The notes under the pieces: model-generated
Told to the model about the DNA's origin: nothing
Seen by the model: only the letters and a program-made list of their open reading frames with translations
Databases searched by the model: none
Position numbers and translations under genes: made by a program
Source: Bacillota bacterium
GTDB taxonomy: Bacteria > Bacillota > Clostridia > Peptostreptococcales > Anaerovoracaceae
Direction: 5' to 3'
NCBI GenBank assembly: GCA_016302925.1
Contig: JAEDMR010000041.1
Span: 1 to 12,670, forward strand
Length of the DNA: 12,670 nucleotides
Part shown: one piece after another, positions 5,873 to 12,670 of the stretch
Layout: the number at the start of each line of letters is the position of its first letter
Position numbering within the stretch: the stretch's first letter is position 1

Positions 5873-7543
5873 CTAATCAATAATGATATCTTCCACTGTC
5901 TTGCCGCCAGGGATCATCGGAAGAACCCGTTCTTCTCTGGAAATCATGCAGTCAATCCATACAGGGCCTTCTGCCTGCAGCGCCTTCTTCATGGCCTCAT
6001 CGAATTCCTCCGGTGTGGTCGCCCGGTATCCTTCTGCACCGAAAGCCTGTGCCAGCTTCACGAAGTCCGTCTTCCGCTCCGGCGTGGTATTGGAGTACCG
6101 CTTGCCGTAGAAGATGGTCTGCCACTGGTAAACCATGCCCAGAACCTGATTGTCCAGGATGATGGTGATGATCGGCAGGTTGTTGCTCACTGCTGTACAT
6201 GCTTCATTGAGGTTCATATGGAAGGATCCGTCTCCGGTGAAGTGGATGACCCGCTTGTCCGGATTTCCAAGCTGTGCGCCGATGGCAGCACCGTAGCCGA
6301 AGCCCATGGTGCCCAGACCGCCGCTGGTGATGAACCGCTTGGTCTTCTGGTGCTTCACATACTGGGCTGCCCAGATCTGATGCTGACCTACGTCGGTAAC
6401 GTATATGGTATCCTTATCGGTCAGATCACAGGTATGGGTGATGATATCATACGGATGAAGGAGACTGGCACCTTCGCCTTCGTAGTTTACAATCTTTTCT
6501 TTGTCTTTCCAGCTGCGGATTTCTTCATTCCACGCTTCATGCTTCGTTTCCTTGATTGACGGAAGCAGCATGTTGAGGAAGTCCTTTACATCACAGACCG
6601 CACTGACGTCTACCGTCACATTCTTATTGATTTCACTCTTGTCGATATCGACCTGGACTCTCTTCGCATTCTTGGCGAAGGCGGCAGGATTCAGCGCCAC
6701 ACGGTCACTGAACCGGGCACCCAGTGCGATGACCAGATCCGCCTTGCTGACAGCACGGTTTGCTGTATAGGTTCCGTGCATGCCCAGCAGTCCCAGGCTG
6801 TGCGGGTTATCATATCCCACCACGCCGGCAGCCATCAATGTATAGGTAGCAGGAATATCTGCCTTATCCAGCAGTTTCACCAGCTCTGCGGAGGCTTCCG
6901 ATGCAGCTACACCGCCGCCGAAGTAGATCACCGGACGCTGTGCCTCGTTGATCATTTCCGCAATCTTCTTCACCGTCTGTCCGTCCGGCTGCGGGTTCTT
7001 CGTCAGCTCGTACGGCGCCTTGGAAGAATACTCGATGGCATCGGCTGTAACATCCTTGGTGATATCCACCAGAACCGGACCTTTTCTTCCGCTGTTGGCG
7101 ATGCGGAATGCCTCCCGCAGGGCGTGCTCCAGATCTTCAATCCGGTTTACGAAAAAGTTGTGCTTGGTAATCGGCATGGTCACGCCGGTAATGCTGATTT
7201 CCTGGAAGGCATCCCGCCCGATCAGATTGTCCGGCACATTGGCGGTAATGGCCACCATCGGAATGCTGTCCATAAATGCGGTTGCGATGCCGGTAACCAG
7301 GTTGGTGGCACCCGGACCGCTGGTTGCGAAAACCACACCGGTCTTTCCGGTCGCTCTGGCATAGCCGTCTGCAGCATGGGCCGCGCCCTGCTCATGAGCA
7401 GTCAGTACATGATGGATCCTGTCGCTGTATTTGTACAGTTCATCAAAGATGTTCAGCGCGGTGCCGCCCGGATAGCCGAAGACGGTATCTACACCATGGT
7501 CCAGCAGAACTTCTGCCACAATTTGTGATCCTGTCAGTTTCAT
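5873..7543 (-). CDS. ilvB: Acetolactate synthase catalytic (large) subunit
   Basis: Joins pyruvate-derived hydroxyethyl-ThDP to pyruvate or 2-ketobutyrate, the committed step of valine/leucine and isoleucine synthesis. The 556 residues show the three expected domains: PYR (about 1-165) with catalytic Glu51 in AHEQGA and the GYPGG loop; a central FAD domain (about 190-330) with GLLGMHG and GARFSDR; and the PP domain (about 360-545) with the ThDP motif GDGS (437-440) running to Asn465. Trp474 in VYQWQ matches the tryptophan that in E. coli AHAS favours 2-ketobutyrate. It is the biosynthetic FAD type, not the catabolic AlsS. ATG 7543 has AAGGA 13 nt upstream, a rather distant site; the nearer ATG is followed at once by TAA. 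A short leader frame ends one base before this start. First structural gene of the ilvBNCD unit. Confidence 0.97.
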   Translation of the reverse strand: MKLTGSQIVAEVLLDHGVDTVFGYPGGTALNIFDELYKYSDRIHHVLTAHEQGAAHAADGYARATGKTGVVFATSGPGATNLVTGIATAFMDSIPMVAITANVPDNLIGRDAFQEISITGVTMPITKHNFFVNRIEDLEHALREAFRIANSGRKGPVLVDITKDVTADAIEYSSKAPYELTKNPQPDGQTVKKIAEMINEAQRPVIYFGGGVAASEASAELVKLLDKADIPATYTLMAAGVVGYDNPHSLGLLGMHGTYTANRAVSKADLVIALGARFSDRVALNPAAFAKNAKRVQVDIDKSEINKNVTVDVSAVCDVKDFLNMLLPSIKETKHEAWNEEIRSWKDKEKIVNYEGEGASLLHPYDIITHTCDLTDKDTIYVTDVGQHQIWAAQYVKHQKTKRFITSGGLGTMGFGYGAAIGAQLGNPDKRVIHFTGDGSFHMNLNEACTAVSNNLPIITIILDNQVLGMVYQWQTIFYGKRYSNTTPERKTDFVKLAQAFGAEGYRATTPEEFDEAMKKALQAEGPVWIDCMISREERVLPMIPGGKTVEDIIID

Positions 7544-7544
7544 T

Positions 7545-7616
7545 TCAGTTACATCTTCCTTTTCTACTTTTAAATTTTAATGATTTACTTACCTTTTTCA
7601 TGCGGGTGAGGAGCAT
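7545..7616 (-). CDS. Putative 23-residue leader peptide upstream of ilvB
   Basis: ATG 7616 follows GGGGAG with a 6-nt gap (7623-7628), a better ribosome site than that of ilvB itself. The frame begins MLLTRMKKV, is strongly basic (about nine Lys/Arg) and ends in TGA one base before the ilvB ATG, so ribosomes could pass directly to ilvB. Codons 2 and 3 are both CTC (Leu) and pair with the ribosome site in the hairpin at 7606-7630. Leader peptides control ilv operons in other bacteria. Here there are only three Leu and one Val codon and no clear terminator, so classical attenuation is not evident. Translation is not proven. Confidence 0.4.
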   Translation of the reverse strand: MLLTRMKKVSKSLKFKSRKGRCN

Positions 7617-7630
7617 CGAAATCTCCCCAC
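7606..7630 (-). promoter_or_regulatory. Leader hairpin covering the leader-peptide ribosome site
   Basis: In the transcript GUGGGGAG pairs with CUCCUCAC (8 bp, one G-U), topped by AU/AU around a UUCG loop with one bulged G. It lies about 12 nt after the predicted ilvB transcription start. It hides both the GGGGAG site and the ATG of the leader frame. No U-run follows, so it is not itself a terminator. Confidence 0.6.
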
Positions 7631-7648
7631 TTTAATATCCATAGTATC

Positions 7649-7676
7649 ATTATAAACAGATTACGAAAAAAGTCAA
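7649..7676 (-). promoter_or_regulatory. Sigma-A promoter for ilvB-ilvN-ilvC-ilvD
   Basis: On the minus strand TTGACT (7671-7676) and a perfect TATAAT (7649-7654) are 16 nt apart. Transcription should start near 7642, giving a leader of roughly 100 nt. The -35 box is inside the dyad at 7673-7688. Confidence 0.82.
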
Positions 7677-7688
7677 CACTTTTGTTGA
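7673..7688. promoter_or_regulatory. Dyad over the ilvB -35 box (operator candidate)
   Basis: TCAACA and TGTTGA are perfect 6-bp inverted arms around CTTT. The site overlaps four of six bases of the ilvB -35 box, so a bound protein would block RNA polymerase. The binding protein is not known. Confidence 0.5.
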
Positions 7689-7700
7689 TGTTCACAAAAA

Positions 7701-7740
7701 AATACACAATTTTATATATCTATTTCACAAATTTTGTATT
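7701..7740. promoter_or_regulatory. Spaced inverted repeat upstream of the leuA -35 box
   Basis: AATACACAATTT (7701-7712) and AAATTTTGTATT (7729-7740) match as inverted arms in 11 of 12 positions, 16 nt apart. The right arm reaches into the leuA TTGACA. A direct repeat TTCACAA (7691-7697, 7724-7730) lies in the same stretch. The AT-rich composition makes chance matches more likely, so this is only a candidate operator. Confidence 0.4.
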
Positions 7741-7767
7741 GACATCTGACGACTTTTCTTCTATTCT
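7739..7767 (+). promoter_or_regulatory. Sigma-A promoter for leuA-leuC-leuD-leuB
   Basis: A perfect TTGACA (7739-7744) is followed after 17 nt by TATTCT (7762-7767), four of six consensus bases. Perfect TATAAT hexamers lie further down (7775-7780 and 7780-7785) but about 30 nt from TTGACA, with no good -35 of their own. Its -35 box lies 62 nt from that of the divergent ilvB promoter, so both could share a regulator. Confidence 0.65.
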
Positions 7768-7832
7768 AATAGTATATAATATAATAATTCTGCGCATTAT
7801 GCAAGAAAGGAATAAAGGTAATAGATAGGATT

Positions 7833-9536
7833 ATGAAAAACTTCGAAAAGTACAAGATCGGGTACTTTCCGCCTCCGGAAGAGATGGAATATACCTGGGT
7901 GAAAAAAGACCACATTGAAAAAGCACCCCTCTGGTGCAGCGTAGATCTGCGTGACGGCAATCAGGCCCTGATCGTACCTATGAGCCTGGAGGAAAAGATA
8001 GATTTCTTCAAGTTGCTGGTAGATATCGGTTTCAAGGAAATCGAAGTCGGCTTCCCGGCTGCTTCCGAAACGGAATATGAATTCCTGCGGAAGCTGATCG
8101 ACGAGGATCTGATTCCGGACGATGTAACCGTACAGGTACTGACCCAGTCACGGCCTCACATCATCGATAAGACCTTCGAAGCACTGAAGGGCGTCAAGCA
8201 TGCAGTGGTACATCTGTATAACTCCACGTCCTTCGCCCAGCGCCAGCAGGTATTCCGCGCATCGAAGGAAGAAATCATTCAGATTGCCAGGGACGGTGCG
8301 GTTCTCGTAAAGGAATATGCGGAAAAGTATCCGGAATCGGATTTCCGGTTCGAATACTCTCCGGAAAGCTTCACCGGCACGGAAATGGATTTTGCTGCGG
8401 AGATCTGCAACGAGGTCATTGATATCTGGCAGCCGACTGCAGAGAAAAAGGTCATCATCAATCTGCCTGCCACCGTGGAAATGTCCATGCCTCATGTGTA
8501 TGCCAACCAGATTGAATACATGTGCACTCACCTGCACAATCGGGAGAACGTCATCGTTTCCCTCCATCCGCATAACGACCGGGGTACCGGCGTAGCCGAT
8601 GCAGAGCTGGGTATTCTGGCCGGTGCGGACAGAATCGAAGGCACCCTGTTTGGCAACGGCGAACGGACCGGTAATGTAGATATCGTGACCCTGGCCATGA
8701 ACCTGTTCTCCCACGGAATCGACCCGCAGCTGGATTTTGCGGAGATGCCGAAGATCGTGGAAGCATACGAAGGCTTCACCGATATGACCGTAACGCCGCG
8801 TCAGCCGTATGCCGGTGCACTGGTATTCGCAGCCTTCTCCGGATCCCATCAGGATGCCATCGCCAAGGGCATGAAGTGGGTGGCAGAAAAGAATCCGGAC
8901 AAATGGACGGTTCCTTACCTTCCGATCGACCCGCATGATGTGGGCAGAGAATATGACGGTGACGTGATCCGTATCAACAGCCAGTCCGGCAAGGGCGGCG
9001 TCGCCTACATTCTGGAACAGAACTACGGCTTCATCATTCCGCCGGCCATGCGTTCGGAAGTGGGTTACATGATGAAGGATCTCTCCGACAAGCATCATGA
9101 AGAGCTGACGCCTGCCAGCATTTTTGAAGCATTCGAAAAGGAATATATCAACGACTTCACACCGATCGACATCACCCACGCCACCTTCAGCCACTTCTCG
9201 GACACCAAGATGGAAGACACGGTTGCAGTGAAAATGCGTGTGGTCATCGACGGACACCAGTACAATCTGGAAGCCGACGGAAACGGCCGTCTGGATGCGG
9301 TCAGCAACGGCCTGAAGAAGACAGATTATCATTTCGACTACAAGTTCGTCACCTACTCCGAGCATGCCATCAGCGCCGACTCCAATTCCAAGGCTGCGGC
9401 CTATGTCTGCATTGAAGGAAAAGACGGAAACAAATACTGGGGTGTGGGCACCCATGCCGATATCATCCTGGCTTCCGTCAACGCCCTGGTCAGCGCGCTG
9501 AACCGGATGAACAAGAAGATACATTTTGTGAAATAA
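7833..9536 (+). CDS. leuA: 2-isopropylmalate synthase (LeuA type 2)
   Basis: Condenses acetyl-CoA with 2-ketoisovalerate, the committed step to leucine. The 567-residue protein is of the longer LeuA2 type, known for example from actinobacteria and also found in Firmicutes. The TIM-barrel domain (about 30-310) opens with WCSVDLRDGNQAL (Arg40, Asp41 metal ligand); HPHNDRGTG (His245, His247, Asn248) and GNGERTGN (274-281) complete the metal and substrate site. The C-terminal part (about 430-567) is the LeuA allosteric dimer domain, where leucine normally inhibits. The N-terminus through residue 40 matches family members, which supports ATG 7833 although the ribosome site is weak (AAAGG 14 nt upstream, or TAGGA 2 nt upstream). 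First gene of the leu operon, divergent from ilvB. Confidence 0.96.
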   Translation: MKNFEKYKIGYFPPPEEMEYTWVKKDHIEKAPLWCSVDLRDGNQALIVPMSLEEKIDFFKLLVDIGFKEIEVGFPAASETEYEFLRKLIDEDLIPDDVTVQVLTQSRPHIIDKTFEALKGVKHAVVHLYNSTSFAQRQQVFRASKEEIIQIARDGAVLVKEYAEKYPESDFRFEYSPESFTGTEMDFAAEICNEVIDIWQPTAEKKVIINLPATVEMSMPHVYANQIEYMCTHLHNRENVIVSLHPHNDRGTGVADAELGILAGADRIEGTLFGNGERTGNVDIVTLAMNLFSHGIDPQLDFAEMPKIVEAYEGFTDMTVTPRQPYAGALVFAAFSGSHQDAIAKGMKWVAEKNPDKWTVPYLPIDPHDVGREYDGDVIRINSQSGKGGVAYILEQNYGFIIPPAMRSEVGYMMKDLSDKHHEELTPASIFEAFEKEYINDFTPIDITHATFSHFSDTKMEDTVAVKMRVVIDGHQYNLEADGNGRLDAVSNGLKKTDYHFDYKFVTYSEHAISADSNSKAAAYVCIEGKDGNKYWGVGTHADIILASVNALVSALNRMNKKIHFVK

Positions 9537-9576
9537 ATCAATCAAGAATACAAACACGAGGAGGAAAATACCGACT

Positions 9577-10851
9577 ATGGGTATGACAATGACACAGAAA
9601 ATCCTGGCGGCACATGCCGGTCTGGACAGCGTAACTGCCGGCCAGTTGATCGAGTGCAGTCTGGATGTGGTAATGGCCAACGACATTACCGGACCGATGG
9701 CACTTCCGATTTTCCGGCAGATGGCCGACAAAGTTTTCGATAAGGACAAGGTGGTTCTGGTTCCTGACCATTTCACACCGAATAAGGATATCAAATCCGC
9801 CCAGAACGCAAGAGATATTCAGGACTTTTCCAGAGAGCAGGGTCTGACGAATCACATGGTGCAGGGCAAGTGCGGCGTGGAACACGCCATCCTGCCGGAA
9901 AGAGGCATCGTGACCGCCGGACAGGCCATCATCGGTGCGGACTCCCACACCTGTTCCTACGGCGCCCTGGGTGCTTTCGGTACCGGCGTAGGCACCACGG
10001 ATATTGCAGCCGGCATGGCCACCGGACAGGCCTGGTTCAAGGTTCCGTCCGCCATCAAGTTCGTGCTGACCGGCAAACCGACGAAATACGTCAGCGGCAA
10101 GGATATCATCCTCCACATCATCGGAAAGATCGGTGTGGACGGTGCCTTATACAAGTCCATGGAGTTCGTGGGCGACGGCATTCAGCATCTGACCATGGAT
10201 GACCGGTTCACCATCTGCAATATGGCCATTGAAGCCGGTGCCAAGAACGGCATCTTCCCGGTGGATGAACAGACCCTGGCATACATAAAGGAACATTCCA
10301 CCAAGGAATATCACGTATACGAAGCCGATGCCGATGCAGAATACGAAGAGACCATCGAAATCGACCTGTCTCAGGTTCGTCCGACGGTTGCCTTCCCGCA
10401 TCTGCCGGGAAACGCCCACACCATCGACGAAATCGAAGCCGACGAAAAGATCTATATCGATCAGGTGGTCATCGGTTCCTGCACCAACGGCCGCATCAGC
10501 GACATGCGGAAGGCTGCCGCCATTCTGAAGGGCAGAACCGTGCATCCGGAAGTCCGCGTCATGGTCATCCCTGCCACCCAGAAGATCTTCCTGCAGTGCA
10601 TGGAAGAAGGTCTGGCACAGATCTTCGTGGAAGCCGGCTGTGCATTCAACACGCCGAGCTGCGGTGCCTGCATGGGCGGTCACATGGGCGTAATGTGCAA
10701 AGGCGAAAAGTGCGTTTCCACCTCCAACCGGAACTTCGTGGGACGTATGGGAGATGTGGACTCCCTGATTTATCTGGCATCTCCTGAAGTGGCGGCTGCC
10801 AGCGCAGTGATGGGATACATCGCCAATCCGGAAAAGATGGGAGGAGAATAA
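9577..10851 (+). CDS. leuC: 3-isopropylmalate dehydratase large subunit
   Basis: Aconitase-family subunit that with LeuD isomerises 2- to 3-isopropylmalate through a [4Fe-4S] cluster. The 424 residues correspond to the compact LeuC/HacA-like form common in clostridia and archaea, shorter than the 466-residue E. coli enzyme. Cluster cysteines are Cys302 (IGSCTNGR), Cys362 and Cys365 (SCGAC). GADSHTCSYGALGAFGTGVGTTD (from residue 120, key HTCSYG) is the substrate-binding signature, with DHFTP at 64-68. All key residues are intact. GAGGAGG lies 12 nt before ATG 9577, a little far, but no better start is nearby. leuD begins 2 nt after the stop. Confidence 0.96.
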   Translation: MGMTMTQKILAAHAGLDSVTAGQLIECSLDVVMANDITGPMALPIFRQMADKVFDKDKVVLVPDHFTPNKDIKSAQNARDIQDFSREQGLTNHMVQGKCGVEHAILPERGIVTAGQAIIGADSHTCSYGALGAFGTGVGTTDIAAGMATGQAWFKVPSAIKFVLTGKPTKYVSGKDIILHIIGKIGVDGALYKSMEFVGDGIQHLTMDDRFTICNMAIEAGAKNGIFPVDEQTLAYIKEHSTKEYHVYEADADAEYEETIEIDLSQVRPTVAFPHLPGNAHTIDEIEADEKIYIDQVVIGSCTNGRISDMRKAAAILKGRTVHPEVRVMVIPATQKIFLQCMEEGLAQIFVEAGCAFNTPSCGACMGGHMGVMCKGEKCVSTSNRNFVGRMGDVDSLIYLASPEVAAASAVMGYIANPEKMGGE

Positions 10852-10853
10852 TC

Positions 10854-11297
10854 ATGAAAGCACAGGGAAAAATTTTAAAATACGGTGATAATGTAGACAC
10901 GGACGTAATCATTCCGGCCAGATATCTGAACTCCTTCGATGCGAAGGAACTGGCCAGCCACGCCATGGTAGACATCGACCCGACCTTTGTAGACCGTCTT
11001 GAGCCGGGTGACATTATGGTAGCCGGCAGCAACTTCGGCTGCGGCTCCTCCAGAGAGCATGCCCCGCTGGCCCTGAAAACCGCCGGCGTCAGCTGCGTCA
11101 TCGCCGGCTTCCCGATTCTGGAATGTCCGGAAGCGGCCGATGCCATCGAGGAAGGCGATCAGGTGGAAGTGGACTTTGATGCAGGCATCATCCGCGATCT
11201 GACGAAGAACACCGAGTTCAAGGCACAGCCTTTCCCGGAATTCCTGCAGAAGATGATCGAAGCCAACGGTCTGGTAAACTACGTAAACGCGAAATAA
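10854..11297 (+). CDS. leuD: 3-isopropylmalate dehydratase small subunit with internal deletion
   Basis: Swivel-domain partner of LeuC. The start MKAQGKILKYGDNVDTDVIIP, the substrate-binding FGCGSSREHAP (61-71) and the end (FPEFLQKMIEANGLVNYV) are typical. At 147 residues it is about 14 shorter than usual clostridial LeuD (about 160). After GVSCVIA (Ala84) the protein goes directly to GFPILECPEA, where family members carry about 14 more residues of the type TFARIFYRNAINI. The gap corresponds to 42 nt at 11105/11106 and keeps the frame. The missing block follows the active-site loop and is highly conserved across aconitases, so the subunit may be impaired; an assembly error is also possible. 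GGGAGGAG lies 7 nt before the ATG, and the gene is tightly coupled to leuC. Confidence 0.9.
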   Translation: MKAQGKILKYGDNVDTDVIIPARYLNSFDAKELASHAMVDIDPTFVDRLEPGDIMVAGSNFGCGSSREHAPLALKTAGVSCVIAGFPILECPEAADAIEEGDQVEVDFDAGIIRDLTKNTEFKAQPFPEFLQKMIEANGLVNYVNAK

Positions 11298-11325
11298 AGG
11301 GACACAGCAAAGGAGCAGAAATACT

Positions 11326-12414
11326 ATGGATTTTAAAATTGCAGTCATCCCCGGCGACGGCATCGGTCCGGAAATCATGACCGAGACCCTGAAGGTGCTG
11401 GACAAAGTGGGTGAAAAATACGGACACAACTTCAACTATACCACGGTGCTCGCAGGCGGTGCGGCCATCGATGCCACCGGCGCCTGCCTGCCGCAGGAGA
11501 CGCTGGATGTTTGCAAGGCCAGCGACGCCGTCATGCTGGGTGCAGTGGGCGGCCCGAAATGGGATAACATGCCTGGCGGTGAACGTCCGGAACGTGCCCT
11601 CCTGGGACTTAGAAAAGAGCTGGGCCTCTTCGCCAACCTGCGCCCTGCCATGGTCTTCGACCAGCTGGCAGACGCCTCCCCTCTGAAGCCGGAAATCATC
11701 GACGGCGGCCTGGATATCGTCATCGTGAGAGAACTCACCGGGGGAATCTATTTTGGGGAGAGAGGCACCGAAGCCGGTACCCCGGAAGAAGGCACCGTAG
11801 CCTGGGACATCGAGAAATACTCAGAAATGGAAATCAAACGCATCGCGAAAGTGGCCTTCGACATGGCCATGAAGCGCGGCAAAAAAGTCACCAGCGTGGA
11901 CAAGGCCAACGTGCTGGACAGTTCCCGTCTCTGGAGAAAGACAGTGGCCGAGGTTGCGAAGGACTACCCGGAAGTGGAACTGGACAACTTCTACGTGGAC
12001 AATGCCGCCATGCAGCTGGTCAGAGGGCCGAAGCAGTTTGACGTCATCGTCACCAGCAACATCTTCGGCGACATCCTCTCCGACGAAGCCAGCCAGATCA
12101 CCGGCTCCATCGGCATGCTGCCTTCCGCCAGCCTGGGTGAAGGCAACTTCGGCATGTATGAACCGGTACACGGCTCCGCACCGGACATCGCCGGCCAGAA
12201 CATCGCCAACCCGATTGCAACCATTCTTTCGGCAGCCATGATGCTCCGCTACACTCTGGGACTGGGCAAGGAAGCCGACGCCATCGAAAAAGCCGTTTCG
12301 GACTTCCTGGACGCAGGCTACCGGACACCGGACATCTGCGGACCTGCCGCCAGAGCTGCCGGTCAGTACAAGACGACTTCCGAAACCGGAGACCTGATCG
12401 CCGGGCTGATCTAA
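11326..12414 (+). CDS. leuB: 3-isopropylmalate dehydrogenase
   Basis: Oxidises and decarboxylates 3-isopropylmalate to 2-ketoisocaproate with NAD+. The 362-residue length is normal. Substrate residues Arg96, Arg106 and Arg135, Tyr142, Lys193 and the metal aspartates Asp225 (DNAAMQL), Asp249 and Asp253 (GDILSDE) are all present, and GSAPDIAG (283-290) is the NAD-binding turn. RELTGGIYFGERG identifies LeuB rather than isocitrate dehydrogenase. AAAGGAG lies 10 nt before ATG 11326. The gene starts 28 nt after leuD and is the last of the leu operon, followed directly by a terminator. Confidence 0.97.
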   Translation: MDFKIAVIPGDGIGPEIMTETLKVLDKVGEKYGHNFNYTTVLAGGAAIDATGACLPQETLDVCKASDAVMLGAVGGPKWDNMPGGERPERALLGLRKELGLFANLRPAMVFDQLADASPLKPEIIDGGLDIVIVRELTGGIYFGERGTEAGTPEEGTVAWDIEKYSEMEIKRIAKVAFDMAMKRGKKVTSVDKANVLDSSRLWRKTVAEVAKDYPEVELDNFYVDNAAMQLVRGPKQFDVIVTSNIFGDILSDEASQITGSIGMLPSASLGEGNFGMYEPVHGSAPDIAGQNIANPIATILSAAMMLRYTLGLGKEADAIEKAVSDFLDAGYRTPDICGPAARAAGQYKTTSETGDLIAGLI

Positions 12415-12420
12415 GAATAC

Positions 12421-12454
12421 AAGGTACATCTTCACAGGAGGGTGTACCTTTTTT
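12421..12454 (+). terminator. Intrinsic terminator of the leu operon
   Basis: AAGGTACA (12421-12428) and TGTACCTT (12443-12450) form a perfect 8-bp stem around a 14-nt loop, and six T (12449-12454) follow. It starts 6 nt after the leuB stop. The minus strand has no clean T-run, so it acts mainly on the leu transcript. Confidence 0.88.
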
Positions 12455-12469
12455 ACTGCTAATCATCCA

Positions 12470-12613
12470 TCAGTGAAATTCTTCCCACAGCGGCACCAGA
12501 ATCCCGTTGATGGCCCGCAGAATGCTGTCCGCGTGAAACGACCCGTCCGGCCCCTCCATGAAAACCAGCAGATTTTTCGGCGGATAGATACCGTTCAGGT
12601 GATAAAGCCGCAT
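12470..12613 (-). pseudogene. Short coding remnant or small protein of unknown family
   Basis: A 47-residue frame reads MRLYHLNGIYPP at its start and ends ILVPLWEEFH. An in-frame TAG lies three codons before the ATG and there is no clear ribosome site, so I favour the C-terminal remnant of a broken gene over a functional small gene. Composition resembles coding DNA of this genome (GC-rich third positions). I do not recognise the family. It converges on the leu operon terminator. Confidence 0.45.
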
Positions 12614-12670
12614 GGTCTGCTACTCAAAACATAGACAAAAGTGTCCATATCGAGATTGTTACTGCTTCAT

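Noticed and set aside
7627..7641. Alternative leader start ATG (MDIKVG) in the ilvB leader
   Set aside because: It is at the predicted transcription start itself, so it has no room for a ribosome site.
7775..7785. Overlapping perfect TATAAT hexamers before leuA
   Set aside because: No acceptable -35 box lies 16-18 nt upstream. The TTGACA with TATTCT at 17 nt is the better promoter, although the TATAAT runs could help melting.
7799..7828. Nine-codon frame (start MQERNKG) before leuA
   Set aside because: Too short, no ribosome site, no leucine codons; probably chance.
8148..9794. A 548-codon open frame antisense to leuA and the start of leuC
   Set aside because: It crosses two certain genes and their spacer, lacks a ribosome site and shows no domain. 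Long antisense frames are expected with this codon usage.

Overview
The window is a compact branched-chain amino acid biosynthesis locus from a bacterium. The sigma-A type promoters, strong AGGAGG-like ribosome sites, moderately GC-rich genes with AT-rich spacers, and the protein types (LeuC/LeuD with separate subunits, class I IlvC, IlvD lacking the N-terminal cluster cysteine) suggest an anaerobic Firmicute of the Clostridia. That placement is an inference from sequence style, not from a marker gene.

Layout from left to right: the first codons of an unidentified minus-strand gene (1-50); ilvA (threonine ammonia-lyase with an ACT domain, minus); a PaaI-like hotdog thioesterase (minus) that shares a promoter with ilvA; a spacer of about 550 nt holding that promoter, a perfect 14-bp orphan hairpin and the terminator of the next operon; then ilvD, ilvC, ilvN and ilvB, all minus, so transcription runs ilvB-ilvN-ilvC-ilvD. 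A 289-nt divergent regulatory region separates ilvB from leuA. On the plus strand follow leuA, leuC, leuD and leuB, closed by an intrinsic terminator. The right edge holds a short minus-strand coding remnant.

Together the genes make 2-ketobutyrate from threonine (IlvA), convert pyruvate or 2-ketobutyrate to the valine and isoleucine keto acids (IlvBN, IlvC, IlvD), and extend 2-ketoisovalerate to 2-ketoisocaproate (LeuA, LeuCD, LeuB). No branched-chain aminotransferase (ilvE) is present in the window.

Most of the window is ordinary primary metabolism and I see no new multi-gene system. Three points deserve attention. LeuD lacks about 14 residues in frame at a highly conserved block. IlvN has Asn where the valine-sensing turn normally has Gly. 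The ilvB leader carries a short reading frame with a good ribosome site that is folded into a hairpin and ends one base before ilvB. I find no T-box leader, which is a common control element for these genes in Clostridia.
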